A stretch of DNA of 64,000 nt from Berberis thunbergii. Taxonomy: Eukaryota > Streptophyta > Magnoliopsida > Ranunculales > Berberidaceae. Below are positions 33,942 to 44,920 of the stretch, piece after piece; within the stretch, counting starts at the first letter, position 1, and the number at the start of each line of letters is the position of its first letter. Where the stretch lies: contig QNQO01000558.1 of assembly GCA_003290165.1 (NCBI GenBank), forward strand, positions 496,001-560,000, read 5' to 3'. Position numbers and translations under genes: made by a program. The notes beneath the pieces are model-generated. The model saw only the letters and a list, made by a program, of their open reading frames with translations, ran no database searches and was not told the DNA's origin.

Positions 33942-35214
33942 CGACAACAGTCCAAATCTATTTACCTGGACAATAACAAATTTACGTTTACACTTCTGAA
34001 CAATCTTCAAAAATGTGTCACACGCCATATCCTGCAGGAAGAAAATCATGCATACAAGCAATTCATCAACCATACCAGATAACTTATTTTTAACTATGAA
34101 TAATTTAACAAAGAATGTAACAGCAGTACAACAAATCATTAAATCAAGCCATCATAATTTTATAAAAAAAAATAACGAGTTTGTGGATCATTATCATGCA
34201 TGGACAACATAATATTTCTATTTTGTACAGCTATAAAAAGGGCCAATGCAAAAAAAAAACAATAATAATAAATAAATAAATAATACTGAACCCATCATCA
34301 AGCACACTTATAAACCTATCCCCGATGGCCAAATTGCAGCAAATAAAATTTATATGATTACTGAATCTCACTGGCGGCTGATTTCACAAATCCATATGGA
34401 CTATCAACCACCTCACCAAGCATCCCATAAAAAAACATCACGAATCTTTTTTTTCCTGTTGAGCATTGCCTGCAAAAATAGTGCCAAAGTTCTCTAGCAG
34501 GGTGATTCAAAAAGGCAACTAAATGATACATGAAATATGATTTGAGCAAAACTTAGTCACAGAAAATTACACACAAATAAATGAAAAATACCTGAACACC
34601 AGGATGTGTTTCATGCACGAACTCAAACAACTTATTTACAGCATTTTTAGAAACTTCCAATGGGCTCTTAGAAATTTTGGATACTGTCCAACGATATACC
34701 TGCATATCCAATCCAAAATCAGTAAATTCTGAAGTTAAAAGGGTTAATTGCACAAGGGCATTTATCCATCAGCAACCCTTACATGATGTTACTGGCAATA
34801 ACAGCTTTATTATCTTTTCCTTTAGTGATTTCACAAAGGTTCAGTAAATCACGTATGACCATCACCAGAAACCTATTCTCCTATCAAATACAACATAGAA
34901 AATTGTAAACCAACATTCATTTCAAATGTGAAATTTCATCTGCCTTAAAATTTAAAAATGACAAGTAACTGATAATCAAATGAACAGTTGCAATACTAGT
35001 GACTAATTCCACTCATCCATACTAGTGACTAACTGATGATGTGTAAGCCTGAGGTTGTTAACCATAAGCATAAGCCTCTAACTGAGGCTAAGCAAAACAA
35101 AATTACCTTCAATATAGCCATGCAGTTCTCACATATTGTTTCACTAGTCTTTGTTGCTGAAACAAGGTCAGGAATAAAGCTTCGCCATCTAGCTAGCCAT
35201 TCATGTTTTAAAAT
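33581..35214 (-). pseudogene. XPO1: Exportin-1 fragment, 5' part, captured
   Basis: XPO1 exons upstream of the inner insertion: 35214-35107 ([32 protein letters not shown]), 34699-34592 (QYPKFLRAHWKFLK, then NAVNKLFEFVHETHPGVQ), 34031-33966 (DMACDTFLKIVQKCKRKFVI), 33650-33581 (EPFVSELLTGLP, ADLEP). The long stretch between AILK and the QYPKFL exon (several hundred residues in XPO1) is absent. The 34699 exon carries two frame errors: one base missing at the start of the VVGQYP codons, and one A missing in the run at 34643-34647, so LK and NAVNK lie in different frames. Non-functional. Confidence 0.9.
33854..33941. repeat. Perfect AAT microsatellite (~29 units)
   Basis: Uninterrupted (AAT)n in an XPO1 intron. 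It generates poly-Asn, poly-Ile and poly-Leu ORFs that are not genes. The purity suggests recent expansion. Confidence 0.95.
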
Positions 35215-38200
35215 CTGAAATCAATGAAAGCATAAATCAGGTATGAGCAATTATGAACAAATAGACAAACAAAAAACAGTTCTGAATAATTACACAGAAT
35301 GGGAAACAAATATAAAAGCAAATATATAACAAATAGTCACTTAACCACTGCATGTACAAAACAAAATTTGTGTAAGACAAACAAAACAAAACGAAGTCAA
35401 AAGTCAGACATGAGAGAGAAATCGCTACCTATTACTTCTAAAGCAGCAATGTACTACAGAATGTCATGGCTTAACAAGTTGGAAACAAGTGGTAATATAT
35501 GAAGATAAATAATAGAATACACAATGTAACTAGGTAAAAAGTTCCAATAAATCTGACAAGAAAAAAATGTGGACTACCTGAACCATAATGATATTGAGTT
35601 TGTTGACATAATGTTAAAACTACTAATCCAAAATTACATACCAGAAGTAGTGTAGACAAGGTGAAAAAATTACAACGCCATGCCATATGTTCACACAAAT
35701 ATTGCACTTTGCATAATCAACACCAAAGGGTATCTATCACATGGAATTAACGAACATATAAAGGACACTTACGAACATGGGAAATGGGAGTGAGCTTTAT
35801 TGTATATACTTCAGATAATCCAGTTTAAAACATTGCTCAGAAACAGAGAACTAATGGAGGTTTAAAAAGGTCTGCCACTATGGTGAGAATCACGTCATTA
35901 GTCATTTATTTGCAAGGACTATTGATGAAATATAGTGTTTTGCTATTTCAGTTTGCTAAATTTGAAGTTCACATTATGGCTTAACTAATGCAGTTCATCC
36001 GCTGTCTAGCAGCATCAAGAAGGCCAAAAGGTTGACTTCAATTAGGTAGCCCATAAGATTATACTTAGGAAGATGAAAGTATGATTGAACAGGATGACAA
36101 GATCATATAGGAAACTGCACCCTTAATTAGTTCATGAATACTGTAGTCGGCACAGCTAGACAATGTGTAGACAATAAAGCAAACAATAAACTTGAAAAAT
36201 AAATTGGTTTTAACAATAAACAGAAATCACAACCTGATAAAATAGTTGGCAACATTTTGGGTCACTTGAATTGCATCTTCGGAGTGTGGAATTGCTGACA
36301 GACCCCATTCGAACACATTTTTTGCAGTATACTTGGTCAAATCACAAGAAATAATAAAAGAATAATACGTTTTGAAAAGGCCAATTCGGTACTTCCAGGT
36401 TCTAGCATGAGAATCAACTTAAAACTCCTCATTTAACCAAACCTTACAGACAAATGAATCAACAAAATCTAACTAATTAACAAACCAAGTTCACTAAGAA
36501 TAAAGAACAAAATAAATCAAAAAGTATGTTAGAACAAAAATGTTCATAACATGCTTGCGTTCAATATGAATATCGCACCAAATGCTGTATCAATAGATAT
36601 GTTGAAAAAAATGACCTTTTGCTTGTTCTGTTTGAGAGAACTGGTGGTGTAGACAAACTTCTTTGAAAAGTAACCATCCAGGGAATCACATGGAAGAAAC
36701 ATACTCTTCATTGAAGCAACAAAAGAAGCCTCTCTCCTTTATGAACATACTCCACTGGTTACGATGAGAAAGTAGGTAATGACATTCCTCACCATATCAC
36801 CAACATACTGCATATGGTACCAGCTTTGAGAACACAAGTGTTTTGGGAGGAGAAAGTTTACAAAAATAGAAACAGAACAGAGCTTATAGAACTTACAACA
36901 CAGAAACAGAACAGAGCTTGGAGTTGGATCTTCGATGGTCGTCTTCTCCTCTCAAACAAATTTAGCCGTCATCTTCTTCGATGGGTTGATTACCGTCTTC
37001 AGTTCGAACTTCTCTTCTTCTCTTCTTCTTCTTCAGTTCATCCTCTTCTCTGTCTGCAAATGAAATATGTGAAAATTCAGAAATATGTGAAAATTACAGG
37101 TTGTCATGAAAACATAGTGAAAAAATGTGAATTAGTGCACATAAATATATCTGCTACAACCTAAGAGCGAAAATTCATTCGCCGAATGCTTGGTAGCTTC
37201 AAAGGAAATAACAAATAACTGCTTTATTATTCACATTAATGCGAAAAACCATACTGAAATTTAATAGTGAGTTGGGATGGTAAAGATACAATGAGGTCCA
37301 ATTCTCTTTGCGTAGCACTGCTTTCCGAGTCTCCAGAACTCTTTGAAGCTGATGTCTGAATATACCCATAAATTCATAATCAACACAAGAACAAAAGATG
37401 ATATCATTAATAAAATAAATCAAAGGGAAATACTGAATTACAGGCATAGACAACTTACTTGGAGTTTTCTTCTTATACAAGCTCGTTCACACCATTAGAT
37501 TCACTTTTTGGCTATTTCCAAATTCATCACACAAACCCAAATTATAGTAAGGATTTCACGGTGAATATCAGCAGATATCACCACATAAAAGTAATTTTAA
37601 ATGGTACAATACCTTATAGGGGACAATTGACTTTTTGTTATCTTCATCTGTGACAATGTTAACAAAGTAAACACATGTTAAACAGGCAACACCATCATAA
37701 TTAAGACATACATCATAACCAATCTTGTGATTACAAAGACTATATCCAAACAAAGTGATTCACTTGAAACATATAATAATTTAGTCAAATAGTTCTCTTC
37801 AACACAAAGGCCATGAGCAAGTTTGACTAGCCAGTGAGCCATTGTGATTGATAAATTCAAAATATAGATGTCATCACATATAAAACTGACCAACAAACAC
37901 ATATAAAACTGCTGAAAATCTGCTGAGGTTATCTTAACAGTCAGTAAAAATTCTGACTGTTTGTAGCAAGCAACAATGAATTCCTTCAGTCAGGCAACAA
38001 AGTGACCAAGAAAAACAAAGTGACCAACAAACACATCTAAAAACAGCTGAAAATCATACTAGTAAAAATGAAGTTCTTATTTTTTTTTAAACTACAAGTT
38101 GAAATTGAAGTAAACTCAGATGTCATCACATATGAAATATTTTGCTGATTCAAAGAACCATCAGTTAAGTTGACCACAGAAGAAAATTTACTCTTGGAAA

Positions 38201-39537
38201 ATTTTAGTCTTATTCTAATTATTTCACTGGACTTTTCATGCATCTAGACAGTCACATAAAAACCCTATAAAGAATGCCAACTCCACAAAATTATAGGAGA
38301 ACTACACATAAAAGACTTCAATAAAAAAAATTGATAGCAGCCTACATGGAATAAGAAGCGCGATTGATATAAGGGAGGGAGGAACATACTCTGCTGAAAG
38401 GAATTGCTGGAATAAAGCTCTAATGAGATCAATAAAGGCAGAATCAGTGGGAAGATGAGATGAAGGAAGAGAAGGAGAAAACAAAGCCATGGATGTTGTT
38501 TGGTGTGTGAAAAATCACAGCATAGCTTCAGCTTGCGTTGGTTTGAGTGGAATGAAATCAAGAAAAAATAAGAAGAAGAGATCAAAAAAATTAAAATAAA
38601 AAATCAATGACTAAACTTAACAAATGAGGAAGAGCTTACACTGACCTTGAACAGGAACAGTAGGAGACCCAATGACTGAAGAGCCTGCAACAATAATTTC
38701 TTTTCAAAACCAAATCACTTCTAAGAATTCCACATTTTGTTTCTTCAAAAATGAAACAGAGCAAAAAATTTGAAACAGATCTGAAGAAGAAGAGATCTAA
38801 AGAAGAAAAAGGATCTTACCTGGAAGGAGATATGAACCAATTTAAAGAAGAGTTTTCCCTCCGGGGTAAATAGAGTTTTTCACTGATGAGGTGAAAGGGC
38901 ATTCTTTCTTCTCCTACGAGACCATGGTGACTTCAGGCCACCCCTGCAAAATCAGCCCCAAATAAATAAATTTAGCTACTGCTTATGTTGAAGTCCACTT
39001 TTTTTTTCTTCCCTTTTTTTTCTTCTTCTTAAGATTGTATATAATAATACACTCAAGATGACCACTTGTATAATAGATAGACAATATATCGCAAGGAAGC
39101 AAAATTTTACCATCTGAATTTTTATTTGCTATTATAGTTAGTCAAAATGATAAGAACCTAAGATAAGAGTGAAGTTTGCAGGAAATCAAAATGGTGGGTT
39201 TTGTTCCTATTAAACTGGAACAGAAAAAATACCTCTCATTTGCACCAAGATTTGAAGCCTCTCATGTGATCCACATTATGTCCAATTTAGTGTTCAGCCT
39301 CTCAAACTCAATTCGGAGTAGTAAATGTTTCCTGATTTCAACCTAAAACTCAATTAGGATTCACTTCATTCTTGTTTGGCTGAAAAACGAATAGGTTTTT
39401 ATTTTCTTTTTCTGAAAACCCAAATAGCAATCAAATATGGAGTGACAGTGAATTTGAGTGAGAGAATTGGAGATGGGATCTGAATGGAAAAACAAAAACC
39501 CTAAAGAAGAATTTGAATAAAAAGTAGTAATTTTTAC
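35215..39537. other. Right arm of the outer CACTA, mostly unassigned
   Basis: AT-rich sequence with several exon-like minus-strand segments that I cannot assign: about 36335-36235 (FEWGLSAIPHSEDAIQVTQN-like, after an AG), about 37350-37260 (QRVLETRKAVLRKENW), about 37655-37610 (VTDEDNKKSIVPYK), about 38490-38340 (FSPSLPSSHLPTDSAFID) and 38684-38645 (between GTTGCAG and |gtcagt). CT-rich blocks occur at about 37010-37040. These may be exons of one or more captured genes. Confidence 0.4.
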
Positions 39538-39752
39538 CTCCGACTCAAGTATACGAGGGTGGCAGCCAAGGCGAAGCCAGCCATGGCAGTCACTGCAACT
39601 GCTATTCCCACATTCGAAGGTGCGTAAGTTCCCCACAAACCACCACTGCTACGTACAATTCCTCTTTGACCGTTACCACCGGAGTTCCACAAGAACATCG
39701 ATAGGACCACTGCAAACGACGACTTTGTTTGCCCCTTCACAGCCACCACCAT
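39538..39752 (-). pseudogene. Small membrane-protein first exon fragment
   Basis: The minus strand opens MVVAVKGQTKSSFAVVLSMF, then LWNSGG, RGIVRSSGGLWGTYAPSNVG, a hydrophobic helix (AVAVTAMAGFALAATLVY) and ends LSRR|gtaaaa. It looks like the first exon of a short, uncharacterised plant single-pass membrane protein. The ATG at 39752 or 39758 could be used. The remaining exons are not identified; another captured piece near the right CACTA end. Confidence 0.5.
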
Positions 39753-40022
39753 CACCAACTCAAACGCCCAACTGCTTCGCTTTCTCTATCTCTCTCTCTC
39801 TCCTCTCCAAAAAAATCATCAATCGACTGTGACACATGTAGCGAACAACTCACACCCTTCTCAAACTTTTTTTTCTTCTTCTTCTATCGTCCTCTCCTTC
39901 TTTCGTCCTTCTTCTTCTCTGCTTCTCGTCCTCTCCTTCTTCAGTCCTTCTTCTTCCTTCAGTAGTGCTTGTGAAGAGGAGGCGTGGAGAGAGTGAGAAT
40001 ATGTTTTCCCCAAATTTTTTTG

Positions 40023-40125
40023 CCAAAGCGCGAAACTGAAACCTCCAAAGCGCAAAATTGAAACCTCCAAAGCGCGAAACTGAAACCTCCAAAGCGCAAA
40101 ACTGAAACCTCCAAAGCGCGAAAGT
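40023..40125. repeat. 22-bp tandem repeat, five copies
   Basis: Unit CCAAAGCGCGAAACTGAAACCT at 40023, 40045, 40067, 40089 and 40111 (last partial), alternating GCGCG and GCGCA. It sits just inside the right subterminal array of the outer CACTA. Confidence 0.92.
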
Positions 40126-40129
40126 GATT

Positions 40130-40475
40130 GGTCTTTAGCTACGGATTTAAATCGTTGGCAGTTTTAGTCACGGTTTTGAGCCGTTGCTAGAGCTAGCCAC
40201 GGTTTAGAACCCTTGCTAAAAAAAATTTTGCAACGGTTTTGAGCTGTTGCTAAATTTTTTTTTGCAACGGTTTTGAGCCCTTGCGAATAATACTTACGGT
40301 TTTGAGCCGTTGCTACTAATTGCCACGGTTTTTAACCGTGCCAAATATACCATCGGTTTAAAGCCGTGGCCATGTTTTTTTTACTCACGGTTTTAAGCCG
40401 TTGGTACTTAAAGCTACGGTTTTTGGCCGTGGCAAATAAAGCAACGGTTTAGAACCGTGGCCAGCTCGGCGTAGC
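40130..40475. repeat. Right subterminal palindrome array of the outer CACTA
   Basis: About a dozen GCAACGGTTTTGAGCCGTTG, CCACGGTTT..AACCGTG and TACGGTTTT..CCGTGG units, mirror image of the left array. The last about 230 bp recur at 51389-51618. Confidence 0.9.
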
Positions 40476-40498
40476 TAAACTGGCCTTTTGGTGTAGTG

Positions 40499-42573
40499 GA
40501 GATAATGCAGTTGAAGTAGTGCATAATGGAGTTGGAGAAGGCACTGTCAAGAGCCAATCCAACCTTAAGTGGGCTCACTTATTTGGTGGAAGTAGGAATT
40601 GGGAAGAGGTGGAGTTTCCCATCTTTTACTCAAACCTCGTGATTGAGGATGGTGTAATAGTATGCCCACCAGGTATTCGAGAAAAGGCCAAGCTGATGTG
40701 GTCAGAGTAGTTGGTGGGGATGTTCCTTGAGAAACCTCTTCCATTAAGCCAAGTCAAAATGGATGTAAAGAGGAAATGGAAACCAAATGGAGCTATTAAA
40801 GTGACATCAAATGGAAAATTCTTCTTCTTCAAGTTCACAAATGCAGATGATCGAGTCAAAACACTTGAAGAAGGGCAATTCAAAGTGAGGGATAAACTCA
40901 TGGTACTAAACCATGGAAGGAAGATTTAGGGTGTCTAAGAACGGAGATCACTGCAATTCTAGTATGGGTGCATTTCTACAATGTTCCCACATGTATGTGG
41001 TCCATGGAGGGGCTAAGATATATTACTAGTTTGATTGAAAAACCTGTCAGGTTTGATCAAGTTACCTCAACTAGAACTCGCCTCACACATGCAACAATTT
41101 GTGTGGAAGTGAAGCCAGATAAAAAGCTCCCGAATCTCATTAAGTTGGATGTGGGTAGGCAAGGAGGTGATTTGGAAGAAATTGCTATTGACTATCCTTG
41201 GAAACCAATGATGAGCTCTGAGTGTTTTGTCTTTGGGCATAACAAAGGCCAGTGTATGGTGAATGTGCATGACAAAATGGTTGAATAAAAAGATAGGATA
41301 GTTTCTAGAATAAAGAACTTTGAAAGGAAGAATCGGCTCAATAGTGGAAGAAACAATGACAAAGAATCTAAAGAACGTGATGCAGAATGGGTTGAGATGA
41401 GAAGGAAGTCGAAGCACAATAAAGAAGATACAATGGATGAGAATCTCAAGTTGGACAACAACTCTTTCAATGTTCTGCAAAGTATTGATCACAATAATGA
41501 TATGGAAGGGACAAACAGTATGGAACCCTTGTGTGTACATCTAATAGTGAAAGAAGGCGAGATTGAAAGACAAACTAATACTACTAGCAAGGAGATCACA
41601 CAAGGCGATAAAGCTCAAATTGAGAACATAGGGTAAGCCTTGAACGAGGCTGTTCGTGAGCCAAGTATGGATAAAGAGGTAGATCAATCCTTGAACGAGA
41701 TTGTCCATGAGCCTAGTATGGACATAGAGGCAAATCAGTTCTTGAAGAACGAGGTTCTCCATGAGCCAAATATGAACACATAAGTCCCTCAAGAAGAAAG
41801 TCGTGATAGGGATGATGATGACAATGATGAGGAAAGTCATGAAAGCATTGGTGTGATACCCTTGTGTGGGCAGACCTGAGGGGAAGGGTGGGGGAGAAAC
41901 TCAAGAGCCAATAGATTCCAAGATGGTTGGCAAGCTACAAAGAGGAGATCACAGTCCCACTTCATTTGGATAATGGAGGGTGATGTTCTATATATGTAGA
42001 GTTTGGATCTACAAAGTACTACGCTTTTTAAAGTCGTACGACCCTTGAGCCCAAAGCGGACAATATAGTACTCTATGGATCGGGTTGTGATAGAAATGAT
42101 ATCAGAGCTTGACTTAGTCGAAAGTGTGCTAACGAGGACGTTGGGCTTCTAAGGGGGGTGGACTGTGATACCTTTGTGTGGGCGGACCTGAGGGGGAGGG
42201 TAAGGGAGGGTGATGTTATATATATATATACAAGTTTGAATCTACAAAGTACTACGCTTTTTAAAGCAGTGCAGGCATTGGGCCTAAAGCAGATAATATA
42301 GTACTCTATGAATTGGCTCGTGACAATTGGCTTTGAGGAAAAAGGATTATCTAAAAAGTACACAAAATAATAGAACCAAGATTTCAGAGTGAAGCAAAGT
42401 AAGGAGACTAGAATAGACCTTGGTTTATGTTAAACATTCTTCGTCATTGTTTTGTAATGAATAGTTATCTTTTCAGAAATTGTATTTTGAGACATCTTTA
42501 TTTTTCATTAACATAAAGGTTGAGGGGTCCTTAAAACCCTACTTGCTTTCCAAAAAAATAAAATAATAAATAA
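40499..42573 (+). pseudogene. LINE ORF1-like (DUF4283/zinc-knuckle) remnant, copy 1
   Basis: Broken plus-strand reading: WAHLFGGSRNWEEVEFPI, KWKPNGAIKVTSNGKFFFFK, DDRVKTLEEGQFKVRDKLMV, VHFYNVPTCMWSMEGLRYIT, then KPDKKLPNLIKLDVG and a CCHC-like end (C.VFGHNKGQC). Plant L1-type LINEs carry such a nucleic-acid-binding ORF1. In-frame stops (40708, 40927) and a degraded middle show it is dead. The downstream part holds acidic repeats (LNE.VHEPSMD) and is interrupted by a TRIM. It ends near an A-rich tract (42550-42573). No endonuclease or RT follows here. Confidence 0.75.
41852..42325 (+). mobile_element. TRIM element, copy 1
   Basis: Terminal repeats 41852-42092 and 42164-42325 both start TGTGATACC; the second ends CGTGACA. 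Between them are only about 71 bp: a primer-binding-like ATGATATCAGAGC (initiator-Met tRNA type) near 42098 and a polypurine tract AAGGGGGGTGGA before the 3' LTR. ATTGG flanks both sides (41847-41851, 42326-42330). LTR1 has about 79 bp that LTR2 lacks (about 41893-41971). TRIMs are non-coding LTR retrotransposons mobilised in trans. Confidence 0.88.
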
Positions 42574-43038
42574 CAGTAACATCACCACTGCTTGTGTTGT
42601 TGTTGGTCTCGAGAAGAGATGAGAAAAGAAGGTGAGAGAGAAGAGAAGCCCCTTTTATTTGTGGTGTCAAATAGCGGAAAATGGAGGTGGTGGTGACAAA
42701 GATGGGATTTGGTGGTGTAAAAAAATCACCGCATTAGAAAACTGAAATATGTGGGAAATAATTGAAAACTGGCCCAACAACAGTCATCTAGCTCATTGAT
42801 TGTTCTTCTGTGACAAAAGAATTGAAATGCGGCAAACAAGAAAAAAGTTCACAGTTTCAGCTTGTTTTTACAATGCAAAACATGCCTTAAACACGAGAGA
42901 AGAAACAACAAACAGGCTAAACAATGACAGAAAGCCAATAGCAAAAACATAACTTGAGATAGTTCTAAGCCAAGTTCATTTGGAACAGAATTGTCATATG
43001 TTTTTAATGTTTAATCGTTCTTTTATCAATTCTTCAAT
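42574..43038. other. Non-coding spacer
   Basis: The first about 145 bp (to 42718) still belong to the segmental duplication. The rest is AT-rich with no ORF or repeat that I recognise. Confidence 0.4.
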
Positions 43039-43260
43039 CACTACAACACAAATGCTTTTTAATAGCTTTTTTCAATAGCGTTTTTCACAATTACGCTATG
43101 AAAAATCGCTTTGTGCTGAACTTTAAAATTGACAATCGCGTTTTTTACACTTTTGCAATGAAAAATGCTATAAAATATTTGGCGGGATTTTAAAAGGCAA
43201 ACGCGCTCACCCAAAAAATATTTGACCAGCGCGATTCTTCTTTTCTCCCCCAAACCTAAA
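43039..43260. mobile_element. Orphan CACTA terminus
   Basis: Begins CACTACAACACAAATGCTTT and has subterminal AATAGCGTTTTTCACAATTA, ACGCTATGAAAAATCGC and AATCGCGTTTTTTACAC repeats. It resembles the right end of the inner element (CTACAACAAAAATG..). No matching opposite end (..TTGTAGTG) was found in the window, so it is a truncated element. Confidence 0.6.
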
Positions 43261-43350
43261 ATTGCGCCAATCCTTCTCCTCTTTCCCTTTGCTACGATTC
43301 TCCTCCTCCCTGTGGTCGCTCAAATCTCTGGTTTTCCGTACAAGAATGGA

Positions 43351-43446
43351 AGAGTTTAACCAAGGAAGAGATCGATTTTGAGAGAGTTTAACCAAGGAAG
43401 AGATCGATTTTGAGAGAGTTTAACATCGAAAGAGATTGATTTTGAG
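43351..43446. repeat. 32-bp tandem repeat, three copies
   Basis: Unit AGAGTTTAACCAAGGAAGAG (ATCGATTTTGAG) at 43351 and 43383, with a diverged third copy at 43415. Adjacent to the orphan CACTA end. Plain sequence from about 43450 to 44100 holds nothing I can name. Confidence 0.9.
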
Positions 43447-44118
43447 AGAGTCTTAGACCAAATTGTTTACTCCTCTTCAACTTCAAGTGTTTGGGACGAG
43501 TTCTTTGTGATCAAAACTTCGATCTTCGGTTTACCATGGTGGGCAGTAATTAGGGTTTGTGTGGGAGCGTTTATAGTGCTGGTTTTGTTCACACTCTTCT
43601 TCTGCATCACATCTCTATGCAAAAGGTCCTCTTTGAATGAATCGATGAGCTAAAATAGTGAAATGGAGTATTCAGAGGCTAAAATTAATAGATTGTGAGA
43701 GTTCCCATTTGCAAAAATAGAGAACTTGTTAAATACCAATAGTATAAGACATCCTCAAGTCTGTATATATATTATATAGTGTCAATAAGAAGATTCATAT
43801 TGAAATTCCATCGAGGCAAGTATGCAACTCTCTTGTTTTTCTGCAGTATATTCATAGCACTTTGTCAATATGTAGCAGGTTCGCCCAAGACTACTCTTTA
43901 TTGTTAACTTATATCTTGTCAAGATATAGAATTTCACATTAACCTGTTAAACTAGAACACAATTCAAATTATCCGATTTGTGGAGTTAAATTGCAAACAT
44001 TTTACCATGTAGCAATTTACAGAATAAAAATATTATTATCTCAGATAAAAAATATATGAATCTTTCAAGAATGAATAACTACAAGAATGATATAATACAC
44101 ATGACTCTAGCTATCTAA

Positions 44119-44203
44119 CTAGAGACAGCTCGATGGTATGACAATTCCGTAAGAAAATCCAGCTGCACGTGTACATGAGGATAGTGCATGTTGATTTTGA
44201 TAG
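44119..44203 (-). pseudogene. Polygalacturonase pseudogene, last-exon 3' piece
   Basis: Minus-strand sequence matches the end of the intact polygalacturonase at 57811, with a stop codon at 44121-44119 and the SSCL-type C terminus. The exon is cut at 44203 by a copia insertion and resumes at 50562. Confidence 0.8.
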
Positions 44204-44920
44204 TGTGAAGCATGGGTTCAGAACTGCTCACAGAACTGGTAGACTTGTATGTTGACTGATTTGTCAACAACTTTGTTCTTTGTGTGGTAAAACATAAAAG
44301 AGCAATTGTTAGGGTGCAACTAACAAGATATGTGGTCAAACATATAAACACATATGTGGTATAACATATGTGTAAGGCAAGAAGGTTGTATGAGTGGTAG
44401 AACTCAAGAGAGAAAAACAAAAAGAGAAACTTGTAGAGAGTGTGAGCTTGGAGTGATTGTACAAGGAAGAGGTTGTTCTTCTCTTGGGTAGATCAAAGAT
44501 CCTTCTTGGGACAAACTTGCGGGTTGTGCAAGTCATCGGTGTTCTTCATTATAGTGGAATCTCTCGTCACCTTGTGGATGTAGGCATAGCTGAACCACGT
44601 AAATCTCGTGTGTGGGTATCTCTACTTGTTATTTACAGTCGCAGGTAGTTGTTTACTTTGATTGGTTGCTAGTTGTGTAGTTCATTGCTTGTTGGTTGTG
44701 GAACTTGGTGTAAGTTTTGGTAGAAGGTGTTTCTCTTCAGGTGGTTAGCTTCCGCAGTGCTACAGGGTATCCCTCCTAGGGGTACAACAATTGGTATCAA
44801 AGCCCTTTGTCAGATTTGGGTGGTAAAGCTCCGATTTGAGGTGTTTGGGTTGTGTCTTGTGTGGTGCACACAAGGTGTTTGTTGAAATTCCTGAGCGAAA
44901 CTGGTTTGTGAAACAAGCGG

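Larger units (their letters stand above)
23990..40498. mobile_element. Large non-autonomous CACTA (En/Spm) transposon with captured host genes
   Basis: Starts CACTACACCAAAAATGCCC at 23990 and ends ...CCTTTTGGTGTAGTG at 40498, giving a 13-bp perfect terminal inverted repeat (CACTACACCAAAA). It is flanked by GAG at 23987-23989 and GAG at 40499-40501, the 3-bp target duplication expected for this superfamily. Both ends hold arrays of subterminal palindromes (GCAACGGTTTTAAACCGTGG type). Length is 16,509 bp including a nested element. I find no TNP2-like transposase or TNPA, so it would need enzymes in trans. The cargo is a fragmentary exportin-1 gene on the minus strand, split by the inner element, plus a 3-5 kb right arm with exon-like pieces, including one from a small membrane protein. 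Confidence 0.9.
40265..42718. repeat. Segmental duplication, copy 1
   Basis: Nearly identical to about 51385-54124 at a constant offset of 11,120 bp across the first 2.2 kb (for example 40519/51639, 40968/52088). It spans the CACTA 3' end, LINE ORF1-like region, TRIM element and the GTTGTTGGTCTCGAGAAG block. By eye about 98% identical. Relative to copy 2 it lacks about 290 bp (equivalent of 53697-53984), flanked there by CAGTGACAT and CAGTAACAT. Confidence 0.92.

Noticed and set aside
33746..34139. Poly-Leu, poly-Ile and poly-Asn ORFs
   Set aside because: These are translations of a pure AAT microsatellite in an intron. Only the DMACDTF part, in another segment, is real (XPO1).
40499..42573. 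Functional nucleic-acid-binding gene
   Set aside because: The DUF4283/zinc-knuckle text is interrupted by stops that are identical in the duplicate copy, so it is a dead LINE ORF1.
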